Shown piece after piece: positions 22,049 through 29,755 of a stretch of 53,942 bases of DNA. This DNA is from Defluviitaleaceae bacterium. GTDB taxonomy: Bacteria > Bacillota > Clostridia > Lachnospirales > WRAX01. The notes beneath the pieces were generated by a model that saw nothing but the letters and a program-made list of their open reading frames with translations, had not been told where the DNA came from and ran no database searches. How positions within the stretch are numbered: the first letter of the stretch is position 1; each line of letters starts with the position of its first letter. A program made the translations under genes and the position numbers. The stretch lies in the NCBI GenBank assembly GCA_009779935.1, contig WRAX01000016.1, forward strand, positions 1 to 53,942, read 5' to 3'.

Positions 22049-23206
22049 ATGAAATCAAAACTTACTAAAAATGCGCTTATAATGGCTTTGCCTTTGGTTG
22101 TGCTGGCAACGCCGTTTTTGATAGTCATGGGTGAAGCTTGGTTTTTACTTGCCGTACCCATTGCCATAAGCATACTTTTAAGTTTAACATTAGCTAAAAA
22201 ATTGGATACAAAAGATGCGGTTGCCTACCCCATTGTAAATTATGCCTTTTTGCTGTTGTTGTTCTGGTTTTTGTGGGCATATCCCAGTGTAGGGCTGGGA
22301 ATGATATTTACTTTGCCCTTTATTTACCTAATAAACGCCGCTTTGGGGCATTTATACTTCCGCATTGTTAAAAACAGGAAAAAGTGGCATATGGTTTTGG
22401 TTTTGCTTGCCACCCTTTTAATAACATCGTATATGTATAGCGAGCATTACGGGCAAAACCGCAACACGCCCGTGCTGTTTAGAATGTTTAGGGGCGATTT
22501 TGGGCACACCGGCTGGGTAAGGGAAAACCGAATGACAGATGATGTACAAACAACTGCCAACCGTGCAATTAGATATCGAATGGAGCGCATTGTGCGCACC
22601 ACGCCCCTGAGAAGCCGCACAGAGTTTTGGCTTTTGGCAGAAAATATGGAAACAGGAGAAAATCACAGAATTAGATTGGATGAAGCCTTTAGGGAGCCCA
22701 TTTCCCGATTTGGGTCTTGGTCATCCCCACAGCGATGGAGTGTGATGCAACCCATTGACGAAACAGGACAACTATTTCAATTAACAACCACATCAGATTT
22801 TGCAACCCTAAGACGCTGGCGGTTGGAAATTAACCTGCACACAGGCACAGCCCGCCTAACAGATGCAATACATGCGCCAATGATTAGCAGAACATATGAT
22901 AATAGATTTGTATACGGCCTTTATTTATCCAACTTTTTTAACGACAAAAACCCGTCCATAAGGCTTGTGGTGAGGGATTTGGCAACAAGTGCAGTTGCTG
23001 ATATACCAATCCAAATTGATGCCGCCGAGGTGCTTGTGGATAATTTTGATTGGGATTGGGGAAGTGGTTCATTTGGGCGAATTGTTAGCTTGGTGCCCGC
23101 AAGTGAGTTTGGGGTATATGATATGTTATTACACCAAGGTTTTTTGCATGCCGAGCGGCGGTTTAGTTTGGATATGAACACAAAAACCCTAACCCCGCTG
23201 AATTAG
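22049..23206 (+). CDS. Membrane protein with large C-terminal soluble domain, unknown function
   Basis: The product has 385 residues. Five hydrophobic helices occupy residues 8-135 (for example ALPLVVLATPFLIVMG and FLLLLFWFLWAYPSV). About 250 polar residues follow, rich in Arg and aromatic residues, with beta-like stretches (RWRLEINLHTGTARL). No domain was recognised. Translation is probably coupled to the YczE-like gene: the stop and start are 5 bp apart, with GGAG ahead. It converges with the GNAT gene, and the two stop codons overlap. Confidence 0.6.
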   Translation: MKSKLTKNALIMALPLVVLATPFLIVMGEAWFLLAVPIAISILLSLTLAKKLDTKDAVAYPIVNYAFLLLLFWFLWAYPSVGLGMIFTLPFIYLINAALGHLYFRIVKNRKKWHMVLVLLATLLITSYMYSEHYGQNRNTPVLFRMFRGDFGHTGWVRENRMTDDVQTTANRAIRYRMERIVRTTPLRSRTEFWLLAENMETGENHRIRLDEAFREPISRFGSWSSPQRWSVMQPIDETGQLFQLTTTSDFATLRRWRLEINLHTGTARLTDAIHAPMISRTYDNRFVYGLYLSNFFNDKNPSIRLVVRDLATSAVADIPIQIDAAEVLVDNFDWDWGSGSFGRIVSLVPASEFGVYDMLLHQGFLHAERRFSLDMNTKTLTPLN

Positions 23207-23898
23207 GACAGCCACCAAACCCGCTCCCCACCAATTTCAAAGCCCAATTTGCGGGCAAGGTGCATGGAAACCGGGTTATGTGTACTAATTTGCCCAAAGG
23301 GCACAAGTCCACGCCCCAGCTGAAAATTGGTGATATTGGTGTAAAGTGCTGCGCCATATCCCTTGCCTTGACGGTTATCAAAAACCCGCAACATGCCCAT
23401 GCTACCCTCGGCATGGATGCCTATAAATCCTATCATTTCGCCATTTTCATAGCCGCCGAATAATTCACCATCGGCAATTCGCCCTGCCAAATATTCTTCG
23501 CCCAAATCCATGTCATAATTAGCTTGTACCATGGTCAAATCGCCCATGGTTAGCGGCTTAAAGTCCATAAAATCAGGTGTTTTTAGGGGGCTTCCAAAAT
23601 ACGCCCCTTGAAAATTTTCCAAAATTTCGCTGGGTTTAATTTTTGCCTCAAAATCTGCCAACATAAAATCTTGGTGGCACACAAAAAGCCCATTGCCGGG
23701 GAGGCTACGAAGCAAAACCTCCCCAACCTCATGGGTTGTGACAGACATCATATAGGCGCCACTCTTTGTTTCGTGAAGCAACACACCATTATCTTTATCG
23801 GCATACAAAACCGCAGCAGTACCCCGCTTGATGGGCGAAATCATGTCCATATGTTTTATTTGGTCTTGGCAAAGATATTCCATGGCAATGCTGCACAT
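23203..23898 (-). CDS. GNAT-family N-acetyltransferase
   Basis: The product has 231 residues from the ATG at 23898, with TTAGGTG nine bases upstream; a GTG at 23910 is the alternative. The acetyl-CoA site is in the C-terminal half: MGMLRVFDNRQGKGYGAALYTNI, with the Q/R-x-x-G-x-G/A loop. STHNPVSMHLARKLGFEIGG completes the usual GNAT end. The N-terminal 110 residues are a degenerate companion domain. The substrate is unknown. It is the last gene of a minus-strand run that begins with iorA, and it converges tail to tail with a membrane-protein gene. Confidence 0.8.
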   Translation of the reverse strand: MCSIAMEYLCQDQIKHMDMISPIKRGTAAVLYADKDNGVLLHETKSGAYMMSVTTHEVGEVLLRSLPGNGLFVCHQDFMLADFEAKIKPSEILENFQGAYFGSPLKTPDFMDFKPLTMGDLTMVQANYDMDLGEEYLAGRIADGELFGGYENGEMIGFIGIHAEGSMGMLRVFDNRQGKGYGAALYTNITNFQLGRGLVPFGQISTHNPVSMHLARKLGFEIGGERVWWLS

Positions 23899-23937
23899 AT
23901 TCGCTGGCACCTAAGTAATCCCCCCCTATTTGTGAAC

Positions 23938-24849
23938 TTAAAAACCACGGATATAAACATTTCCGTTTGAGAAATATGCCTCATAGCCCATATACCTGAA
24001 TAATGAAATCGGGAGATACGAATTGATGTGCATCCCACCAATCATATCAAATATGCTGAAGGGGTCGTCTTTGCCTATAACATTTACATCAAATTCCGCA
24101 AGATAACCTACCAAAGAAAACTCCGCAAGGCGTTCACCATCACGAAATATTGTATTTTGGCCACCTGCACCAATAACTTCCCACCCCAAGATTTCAACTA
24201 TATCCCACAAGAACAGTATATGCGTTGGATATCCTTCACCCTTTGCAGTAAATAATGCAGAAGAAAGTGCTGCATCATCAACAAAAACCATACCATCACT
24301 AAAGTTGGGCAAAGAAAAAATGTTTTCAAGCGTGTCTGCATCCATTGTGCTGTCGTGGATGGGGATGATTGGGATAAGTATAAAACTGTTCACCACATAC
24401 TCTCTTGCTTGCTCTATCATTTCCAGGTATTCCAGCGCATGGGCATTTTGGGTGCCTCTAAAACTCCAAGGGGAGTCTTGCGGAAAGCTAACGATATATA
24501 CATACTCATCTCGCTCTGCCAAAATCAATCCTATCGGACCATCATGCTCCACATGTACTTTAGCGATCGAAAAGAGAAGGCCTTCACTTTCGCCAAATTC
24601 TTCTCTGGTAGCTACGTGATAAGCACGCCAGCCCCTTGCAATTTCATTTTCAAATGAAGTCAAAAAATAATTACCTCGCCATAAACCGGGAAGCTCAAAG
24701 GAAAATCCCCAATCGTCAAACCGCAAGAGAAAAGGCGCATTGTTTTCTATCACATATTCTTGTGGATTTTCCGCATCTTGTGTGTCACAAGCTGTAAAAG
24801 TGAACAACACAACTAATGCTGAAAGTAGAGTGAGTAAGTATTTTTTCAT
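23938..24849 (-). CDS. Lipoprotein with copper-amine-oxidase-like repeat domain
   Basis: The 303 residues start with a lipoprotein signal, LLTLLSALVVLFTFTAC, with Cys-21 as the lipid site. The C-terminal 120 residues resemble the copper amine oxidase N-terminal-like domain common in clostridial surface proteins: VFVDDAALSSALF, WDIVEILGWEV, YLPISLFRYMGYEAYFSNGNVYIRG. The middle part is unassigned. It lies 53 bp after butyrate kinase on the same strand, with GGGAG before the ATG, so it may share the ior-buk transcript. It would be anchored on the outer face of the membrane. Confidence 0.65.
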   Translation of the reverse strand: MKKYLLTLLSALVVLFTFTACDTQDAENPQEYVIENNAPFLLRFDDWGFSFELPGLWRGNYFLTSFENEIARGWRAYHVATREEFGESEGLLFSIAKVHVEHDGPIGLILAERDEYVYIVSFPQDSPWSFRGTQNAHALEYLEMIEQAREYVVNSFILIPIIPIHDSTMDADTLENIFSLPNFSDGMVFVDDAALSSALFTAKGEGYPTHILFLWDIVEILGWEVIGAGGQNTIFRDGERLAEFSLVGYLAEFDVNVIGKDDPFSIFDMIGGMHINSYLPISLFRYMGYEAYFSNGNVYIRGF

Positions 24850-24902
24850 AAAATTCTCCCGATGCTTTGTTTGGTATTGCCTGCGAATATTTTAGGGTAA
24901 TG

Positions 24903-26006
24903 TCACACAAATTCGCTGATACCAAAACCATCATCTGTAGTATCAACTAATCGGCGCACCTTTTCTTCGCCCTTAATAATACGCAAGCAGCCAGCCGCCA
25001 GTGCTTCCAATTCATACTCACCGGGCATAATTTCCACAGGGGCAATAAAGCTTACCCTGTCGGCAATTTCCTTGGCAAAACCCTTCGCCTTGGCAAGCCC
25101 GCCTGTTATTATTATCGCATCCACCTTGCCGCTGACAACTGTAGCAAGCGAGCCTATGGATTTAGCAATATTATAAGCCATAGCGGCCATTAGCAGGGCA
25201 GATTTTTCATCACCGGCCGCTGCATCATCCTCCACCTTGCGAAAATCCGTGTGGCCAAGATGTGCCATCAAGCCCCCTGCCCCACGCATTTTCTTCTTCA
25301 AATCCTTTTTGGGCAAACCAGAATCGTAAAAAACATTCACAAAGTCCATCAGTGGCGCACCGCCCGCTCGTTCCGGGGAAAATGGTCCGTTGTCATCCCC
25401 AACAGAATCTTGCAAAATGCCTTTTTCGTAGACAGACAGGGAAATGCCGCCGCCAAGATGGGCTATGATAACATTCATATCCTCAAACTTTTTGCCTTGT
25501 TTGCCTGCCAAAATTATGGATTGGGCACGGGAGTTTAGCACATGAGACAAGGACTTGCGCCTAATTTCGGGATAGCCTGTGATTGCAGCAATTTCCGGCA
25601 GCCTGCCTGCTGCCACGCTGTCGTAAATATAGGCACCGCAACCGGCCTCGCCGGCAACTAAATCCGCCATCAGCGAACCAAGGTTGGATGCGTGGCTGCC
25701 GCCCTTTTCCGCAGAAATCCAGCCTTTCATCACATCATTAAACACATAACCGCCAGTTTCTAAAACAGGCATAAGCCCTCCACGGCCAACCACGCCATCA
25801 AGGTCTGTTACCTTAACGCCATGCTCCTCCAACGCATTTAGCACATGGCTCAAGCGAAAATCTTTTTGGCTGGGCAGGTCGGGGAATTTTGCCAGCTCTT
25901 CCCTATCATGTTCTACATTTATCATAAACACAGGCTCATATTCCCGAAACAGTCCAATTTTTGTGGATGTGGAGCCCGGGTTAATTGCCAAAATCAGTTT
26001 TGCCAT
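24903..26006 (-). CDS. buk: Butyrate kinase (ASKHA acyl kinase)
   Basis: This kinase interconverts an acyl phosphate and ADP with the free acid and ATP, giving ATP at the end of fermentation. The 367 residues show the ASKHA phosphate loop NPGSTSTK (9-16), VGRGGLMPVLETGGY, LGGGISLSVYEKG and ITGGLAKAKGF. The length is normal. GGAGG lies 10 bases before the ATG. No phosphotransbutyrylase gene is adjacent. The neighbours are iorAB, so the acyl phosphate may derive from branched or aryl acyl-CoA rather than butyryl-CoA; that is inference. A strong hairpin separates it from iorB. Confidence 0.93.
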   Translation of the reverse strand: MAKLILAINPGSTSTKIGLFREYEPVFMINVEHDREELAKFPDLPSQKDFRLSHVLNALEEHGVKVTDLDGVVGRGGLMPVLETGGYVFNDVMKGWISAEKGGSHASNLGSLMADLVAGEAGCGAYIYDSVAAGRLPEIAAITGYPEIRRKSLSHVLNSRAQSIILAGKQGKKFEDMNVIIAHLGGGISLSVYEKGILQDSVGDDNGPFSPERAGGAPLMDFVNVFYDSGLPKKDLKKKMRGAGGLMAHLGHTDFRKVEDDAAAGDEKSALLMAAMAYNIAKSIGSLATVVSGKVDAIIITGGLAKAKGFAKEIADRVSFIAPVEIMPGEYELEALAAGCLRIIKGEEKVRRLVDTTDDGFGISEFV

Positions 26007-26021
26007 ATTTTTTTAACCTCC

Positions 26022-26064
26022 AAAAAATAAATTGACCGCCACCGCATTTACATGGGCGGCGGTC
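26022..26064 (-). terminator. Hairpin with T-run between iorB and buk
   Basis: On the minus strand GACCGCC pairs with GGCGGTC (26034-26064 overall, with a largely paired interior), followed by AATTTATTTTTT. It may partially terminate the transcript and lower buk expression. Confidence 0.65.
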
Positions 26065-26070
26065 GAACTT

Positions 26071-26640
26071 CTATACCAGCTCAAAACCCCTGTCAAAAGC
26101 TTTTTGGTTCATTTCCACAAACTGGGGTTTTACAAGGCTGGCGATTATTGCTTTCCAGTCAATATCACCAAGGTTCATCAGCTTGGCAATTGCACCTACA
26201 AGCAGTACATTTTGGCCACGGGGGTTACCGATAGCTGCCGCTTCTTTTGTAGCATCCATCACCTTAGTTTCCACGCCTTTTGTTAGCCTGTCAAGCACAT
26301 CGGCGGGATATTCTGCCGCACCTGCCAAAACCCCCGTGGGGGCAATGGTTTGGCTGTTTACCAAAGCCACACCATCAGGCTTTAAGTAGCTTATCCAGCG
26401 CAGTGCCTCTAATTGCTCAAAGGCAATAAGCACATCGGCTCCACCTTTTTCAATAACAGGGGAATGTACCTCGTCCCCATAACGCACATGGGTGCTAACG
26501 GAGCCGCCACGCTGGCTCATGCCATGTATTTCGCTCATCTTAACATCGTATCCGGCGGCCAAAAGGCCATTTGAAAGGATTTTGCCGGCCAAAATTGTGC
26601 CCTGGCCGCCAACCCCCACTAGTAATATGGATTTTGACAT
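26071..26640 (-). CDS. iorB: Indolepyruvate:ferredoxin oxidoreductase, beta subunit
   Basis: This is the gamma-domain subunit of the enzyme that oxidises aryl or other 2-oxo acids to acyl-CoA and reduces ferredoxin. The 189 residues are typical: the start LLVGVGGQGTILAGKIL, then EIHGMSQRGGSVSTHVRYG and PRGQNVLLVGAIAKLM. AGGAGG precedes the ATG by 11 bases. It works with iorA, which is 465 bp upstream in the same direction. A SRPBCC gene lies between the two, which is unusual because iorA and iorB are normally adjacent. Confidence 0.92.
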   Translation of the reverse strand: MSKSILLVGVGGQGTILAGKILSNGLLAAGYDVKMSEIHGMSQRGGSVSTHVRYGDEVHSPVIEKGGADVLIAFEQLEALRWISYLKPDGVALVNSQTIAPTGVLAGAAEYPADVLDRLTKGVETKVMDATKEAAAIGNPRGQNVLLVGAIAKLMNLGDIDWKAIIASLVKPQFVEMNQKAFDRGFELV

Positions 26641-26675
26641 AAATTTAATTACCTCCTAATTCCTTTCACAGTTCT

Positions 26676-27092
26676 TTAAGTATTTCTGGATAGTTGTTGG
26701 GCTAAATGTTCCTTCATCATCTTCTTCCGGCCACTGGCAATCATGGATTTTGCGATAAATTGGTAGCCTTCAAAACCGCCATGCTCCAAGCTTAATTTAG
26801 TTTTGCCATCTACTTCTGTAAGTGTCCATTTTACAATGGTTTTAAGCTTTGGCTTTATTGCGGTGCATTGGTAGGTCAAAAAATCAGCTTCATTAAAATC
26901 CAAAACTGTGTTGTTAAAAGTTCCGCAGAAAAAGATGCTTGGTTTGATATTAAAGTCAAAACGCTGCCTTTTTTCCAAAACAAAGCCTTTGGAAGGCATA
27001 CACCACTTGCTTAAAAGATCGTAATTCACCAAATGCTCCCATACGGCTTCCTTGGGTGCGGGATAGGTAACTTCCAGCCGTATAGTTGCCAT
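26676..27092 (-). CDS. SRPBCC/START-like protein inserted between iorA and iorB
   Basis: The 138 residues begin ATIRLEVTYPAPKEAVWEHLVNYDLLSKW, the typical start of the Bet v1/SRPBCC hydrophobic-pocket fold (AHSA1-like branch). KWTLTEVDGKTKLSLEHGGFEG follows near the end, as in that branch. The ligand is unknown. The ribosome site AGGAG is 10 bases before the ATG. It is 13 bp after iorA and 35 bp before iorB, all on one transcript. The location suggests a role with the ior substrate or product, but this is only inferred. Confidence 0.75.
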   Translation of the reverse strand: MATIRLEVTYPAPKEAVWEHLVNYDLLSKWCMPSKGFVLEKRQRFDFNIKPSIFFCGTFNNTVLDFNEADFLTYQCTAIKPKLKTIVKWTLTEVDGKTKLSLEHGGFEGYQFIAKSMIASGRKKMMKEHLAQQLSRNT

Positions 27093-27105
27093 ATATCAAT
27101 TTCTC

Positions 27106-28866
27106 CTATTTCTTAACAATCGCATTCACCGGGCAAACTTGGGCGCAAACTGTGCAACCCACGCAACTTTGGTCAATTTTTGCCACTTTGCCATCCATGG
27201 ACACGGATGGGCAGCCCACTTTGATACAGGCCTTGCAACCCACACATTTATCATTAACTTCAAATTTATCTTTGAAAAGGTTTTCACCAAACTCCTTGTA
27301 TTCAGGCTCGCCCATGGGTTTTAACACACAAGGCCAGCGGGTGATGATGATGGAAGCTTCATCCCTTGCATATGCCGCATCCATAACGTCACGCACGGCT
27401 TTAAGGTCATTAGGGTTTACCACATCCACATGTTTTGCACCAAGGGCTTTGCACACGGTGGCAATGTCCATTTCGTGGGCAGGGTCGCCGTAAGCACTGC
27501 GGCCTGTGCCGGGATGCTCCTGCTGCCCCGTCATCCCCGTGATGCGGTTATCCAAAATAACACAAATAACTTTGGAGCGGTTGTAAAGCACCTCAATAAG
27601 GCTGTTTATGCCTGTGTGGAAGAATGTAGAATCTCCCATAACACCTACAACACGGGTATCCTTACCGGCTTGCTCCAAGGCAATTTGGGTGCCATGGGCG
27701 GCGGAAAAGGCCGAGCCCATGCAGATAACATAATCAATGGCATTAAAGGGTGGCGCAAAACCAAGGGTGTAGCAACCAATGTCACCTGCCACAATGGTAT
27801 CCTTACGCTTGGCAATTTCTGTAAAAAAGCCACGATGGGGACAGCCGGAACATAAAACAGGCGGGCGTGGCGGCACATCATCAGTGTTTAGGCTGACAGT
27901 GGGCATGCCCTCGCCAAAAATGGCTTTACGAAGCACATCGGGTGTTTTTTCCCCATAAGGCGGGTCAACAGAAAGGCACTCGTAACCCTTCTTCATAACC
28001 CAGTCTTGTATATAGGGGTCGTTTTCTTCAATTATGTAGACCTTTTCATGGTCTAATTTATAAAATTCATCCAGCAGGCTGTCCGGCAGTGGATGGGTAA
28101 AGCCCAGTTTAAGATAACTTGCATCATCCCCAAAAACTTCCTTTGCAAAATTGTAGCACATACCGGAGGTGATAACGCCAACTTTACCGCCCTTTTCGAT
28201 ATAGTTAAGGGGTGTTTTTTCGGAAAATTCTTTTAGTTTAGCCATCCTCTCTTCTACCTTAACACGCAAGGCAACGGCAAAAGCGGGGATTGGTAGGTAT
28301 TTACGCACATTTTTTTCATAAACCCTATGGGGCACTTCAACACGCGGGCTAAGGGTTACTGCAGATTTGGAGTGTGCCACACGGGTTGTAATACGTATCA
28401 TTACAGGTACATCAAAATCTTCAGATAAGTCAAATGCCGCCTTCATCATGTCGAGGCATTCCTGGCTGTTTGCAGGCTCCAAAAGCGGCACCTTACTGGA
28501 CTGGGCGTAATACCTGTTGTCCTGCTCGTTTTGGGAGCTGTGCATGCCGGGCTCGTCCGCCGTTACCAGCACCAAGCCTGCATTTGTGCCTGTGTAGGCA
28601 AATGTAAACAGGGGGTCTGCCGCCACATTAACGCCCACATGCTTCATGGCGCAAACCGAGCGGCTACCGCCAACAGCTGCACCGCAAGCTGCCTCCAAGC
28701 TAACCTTTTCGTTGGGGGCCCATTCGGCGTAAATTTCTTTGTAATTAAGCAGGTTTACCAAAATTTCTGTACTGGGCGTGCCGGGATATGCGGATGCAAA
28801 TTTTGCACCAGCCTCCCACGCCCCTCTTGCAAGGGCTTCGTTGCCCGTCATTAAAACCTTTTCCAT
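27106..28866 (-). CDS. iorA: Indolepyruvate:ferredoxin oxidoreductase, alpha subunit
   Basis: The product has 586 residues and carries the pyrimidine and thiamine-diphosphate-binding domains. It begins KVLMTGNEALARGAWEAG with AYPGTPSTEI. The ThDP site GDIGCYTLGFAPPF is in the middle, followed by VVGVMGDSTFFHTGINSL. The C-terminal 50 residues form an 8Fe-8S ferredoxin domain: CVGCKACIKVGCPS and CVGCTVCAQVCP. GAGGAGG precedes the ATG. The enzyme oxidatively decarboxylates aromatic 2-oxo acids from amino acids. It is the first gene of the run iorA-SRPBCC-iorB-buk. Confidence 0.95.
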   Translation of the reverse strand: MEKVLMTGNEALARGAWEAGAKFASAYPGTPSTEILVNLLNYKEIYAEWAPNEKVSLEAACGAAVGGSRSVCAMKHVGVNVAADPLFTFAYTGTNAGLVLVTADEPGMHSSQNEQDNRYYAQSSKVPLLEPANSQECLDMMKAAFDLSEDFDVPVMIRITTRVAHSKSAVTLSPRVEVPHRVYEKNVRKYLPIPAFAVALRVKVEERMAKLKEFSEKTPLNYIEKGGKVGVITSGMCYNFAKEVFGDDASYLKLGFTHPLPDSLLDEFYKLDHEKVYIIEENDPYIQDWVMKKGYECLSVDPPYGEKTPDVLRKAIFGEGMPTVSLNTDDVPPRPPVLCSGCPHRGFFTEIAKRKDTIVAGDIGCYTLGFAPPFNAIDYVICMGSAFSAAHGTQIALEQAGKDTRVVGVMGDSTFFHTGINSLIEVLYNRSKVICVILDNRITGMTGQQEHPGTGRSAYGDPAHEMDIATVCKALGAKHVDVVNPNDLKAVRDVMDAAYARDEASIIITRWPCVLKPMGEPEYKEFGENLFKDKFEVNDKCVGCKACIKVGCPSVSMDGKVAKIDQSCVGCTVCAQVCPVNAIVKK

Positions 28867-29040
28867 TAATTAACCTCCTCAAATTTTGTGTGTTAATATA
28901 TAATTTAATTGTTCTTTAAGTTGCGGGATGCTTTCGGTTACAGTTGTCCGCATCTGCTCCCATCTCCACATCACTATCAGGCGTGGCGGTACCTTTGGCA
29001 ATTGTTACAAAGTTGTCAAACTAAGATTATTGTTATTTTG

Positions 29041-29069
29041 ATTATACCAAAGCCCACCCTTTTATGCAA
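29041..29069 (-). promoter_or_regulatory. Promoter of the ior-buk run with 165-base leader
   Basis: On the minus strand TTGCAT (29064-29069) and TATAAT (29041-29046) are 17 bp apart. The leader down to 28866 is about 165 bases, GC-rich in its middle, and not explained by a gene. I found no clear TPP or T-box motif in it. Confidence 0.65.
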
Positions 29070-29219
29070 GCCTGTTTTTGATGCTTGGCAACGTGCATAA
29101 AGACTTCGCACAATTTCTTTTTGTGCACAGCACTCACCATTTTGCCAAAGTGCAGGCAAAGTGGTTGCCGCCTACCACACCAAAGAAATTGGTTAGGCTA
29201 AATTATGCACCGTTGCCAC

Positions 29220-29248
29220 TTGACAAGCCGCCATTTTTTGGTTATACT
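29220..29248 (+). promoter_or_regulatory. yajC promoter
   Basis: TTGACA (29220-29225) and TATACT (29243-29248) are spaced 17 bp. The divergent gap 28,867-29,293 holds this promoter and the ior promoter; no gene is seen in it. Confidence 0.75.
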
Positions 29249-29293
29249 GGTTGGATACAACAAAAAAATCAAAAGTTTTAGGAGATGTTACCA

Positions 29294-29734
29294 ATGGGAT
29301 TTTTTAACATTTATGGTGAAGATGCGGTGCAGTTAGGCGGCGCACAAACCCAGCAACCCGCAGGCGAAGGCGGCGGCGAAGAGGCGGCAGGCGGTTTTTT
29401 TGGCGGCAGTGCCATGATGTTGGTTGTTTGGGGCGTTGTTATTGTGGGTATGTGGTTTTTGCTTATCCGACCCCAGCGCAAGCGGGAAAAAGAAGTGCGT
29501 GAGATGCAGTCCGGCCTTAAAGTTGGGGACAGCATTGTTACCACCAGCGGCTTTTTTGGCAAAATTGTAGGTAGCGGCACAGATGCCTTTTTAATTGAGT
29601 TTGGCGAAAATAAAAGCTTGCGTGTTTGGGTGCGCAAGGGTGATATTGCGGGCATAAAATCCCCGACAACCACCGCATCCAAGGACGATGCGCCTGCCAT
29701 TGAGGATAAAAAGAAGGACAAGGACGATAAGTAA
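29294..29734 (+). CDS. yajC: Preprotein translocase accessory subunit YajC
   Basis: The 146 residues form a small membrane protein that associates with SecDF of the Sec system. One helix is at residues 38-60 (SAMMLVVWGVVIVGMWFLLIRPQRK), ending in the conserved IRPQRKRE. GLKVGDSIVTTSGFFGKIV is the family core. The N-terminus is unusually long and Gly/Glu-rich, and the C-terminus is Lys/Asp-rich. An ATG at 29285 touches the AGGAG site, so the ATG at 29294 is chosen. secDF is not adjacent. Confidence 0.9.
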   Translation: MGFFNIYGEDAVQLGGAQTQQPAGEGGGEEAAGGFFGGSAMMLVVWGVVIVGMWFLLIRPQRKREKEVREMQSGLKVGDSIVTTSGFFGKIVGSGTDAFLIEFGENKSLRVWVRKGDIAGIKSPTTTASKDDAPAIEDKKKDKDDK

Positions 29735-29755
29735 GATTTTATTGTATGAGTGTAC

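Noticed and set aside
28867-29040. TPP riboswitch before iorA
   Set aside because: The conserved CUGAGA and ACCUGAUCUGG-type cores are not visible in the leader.
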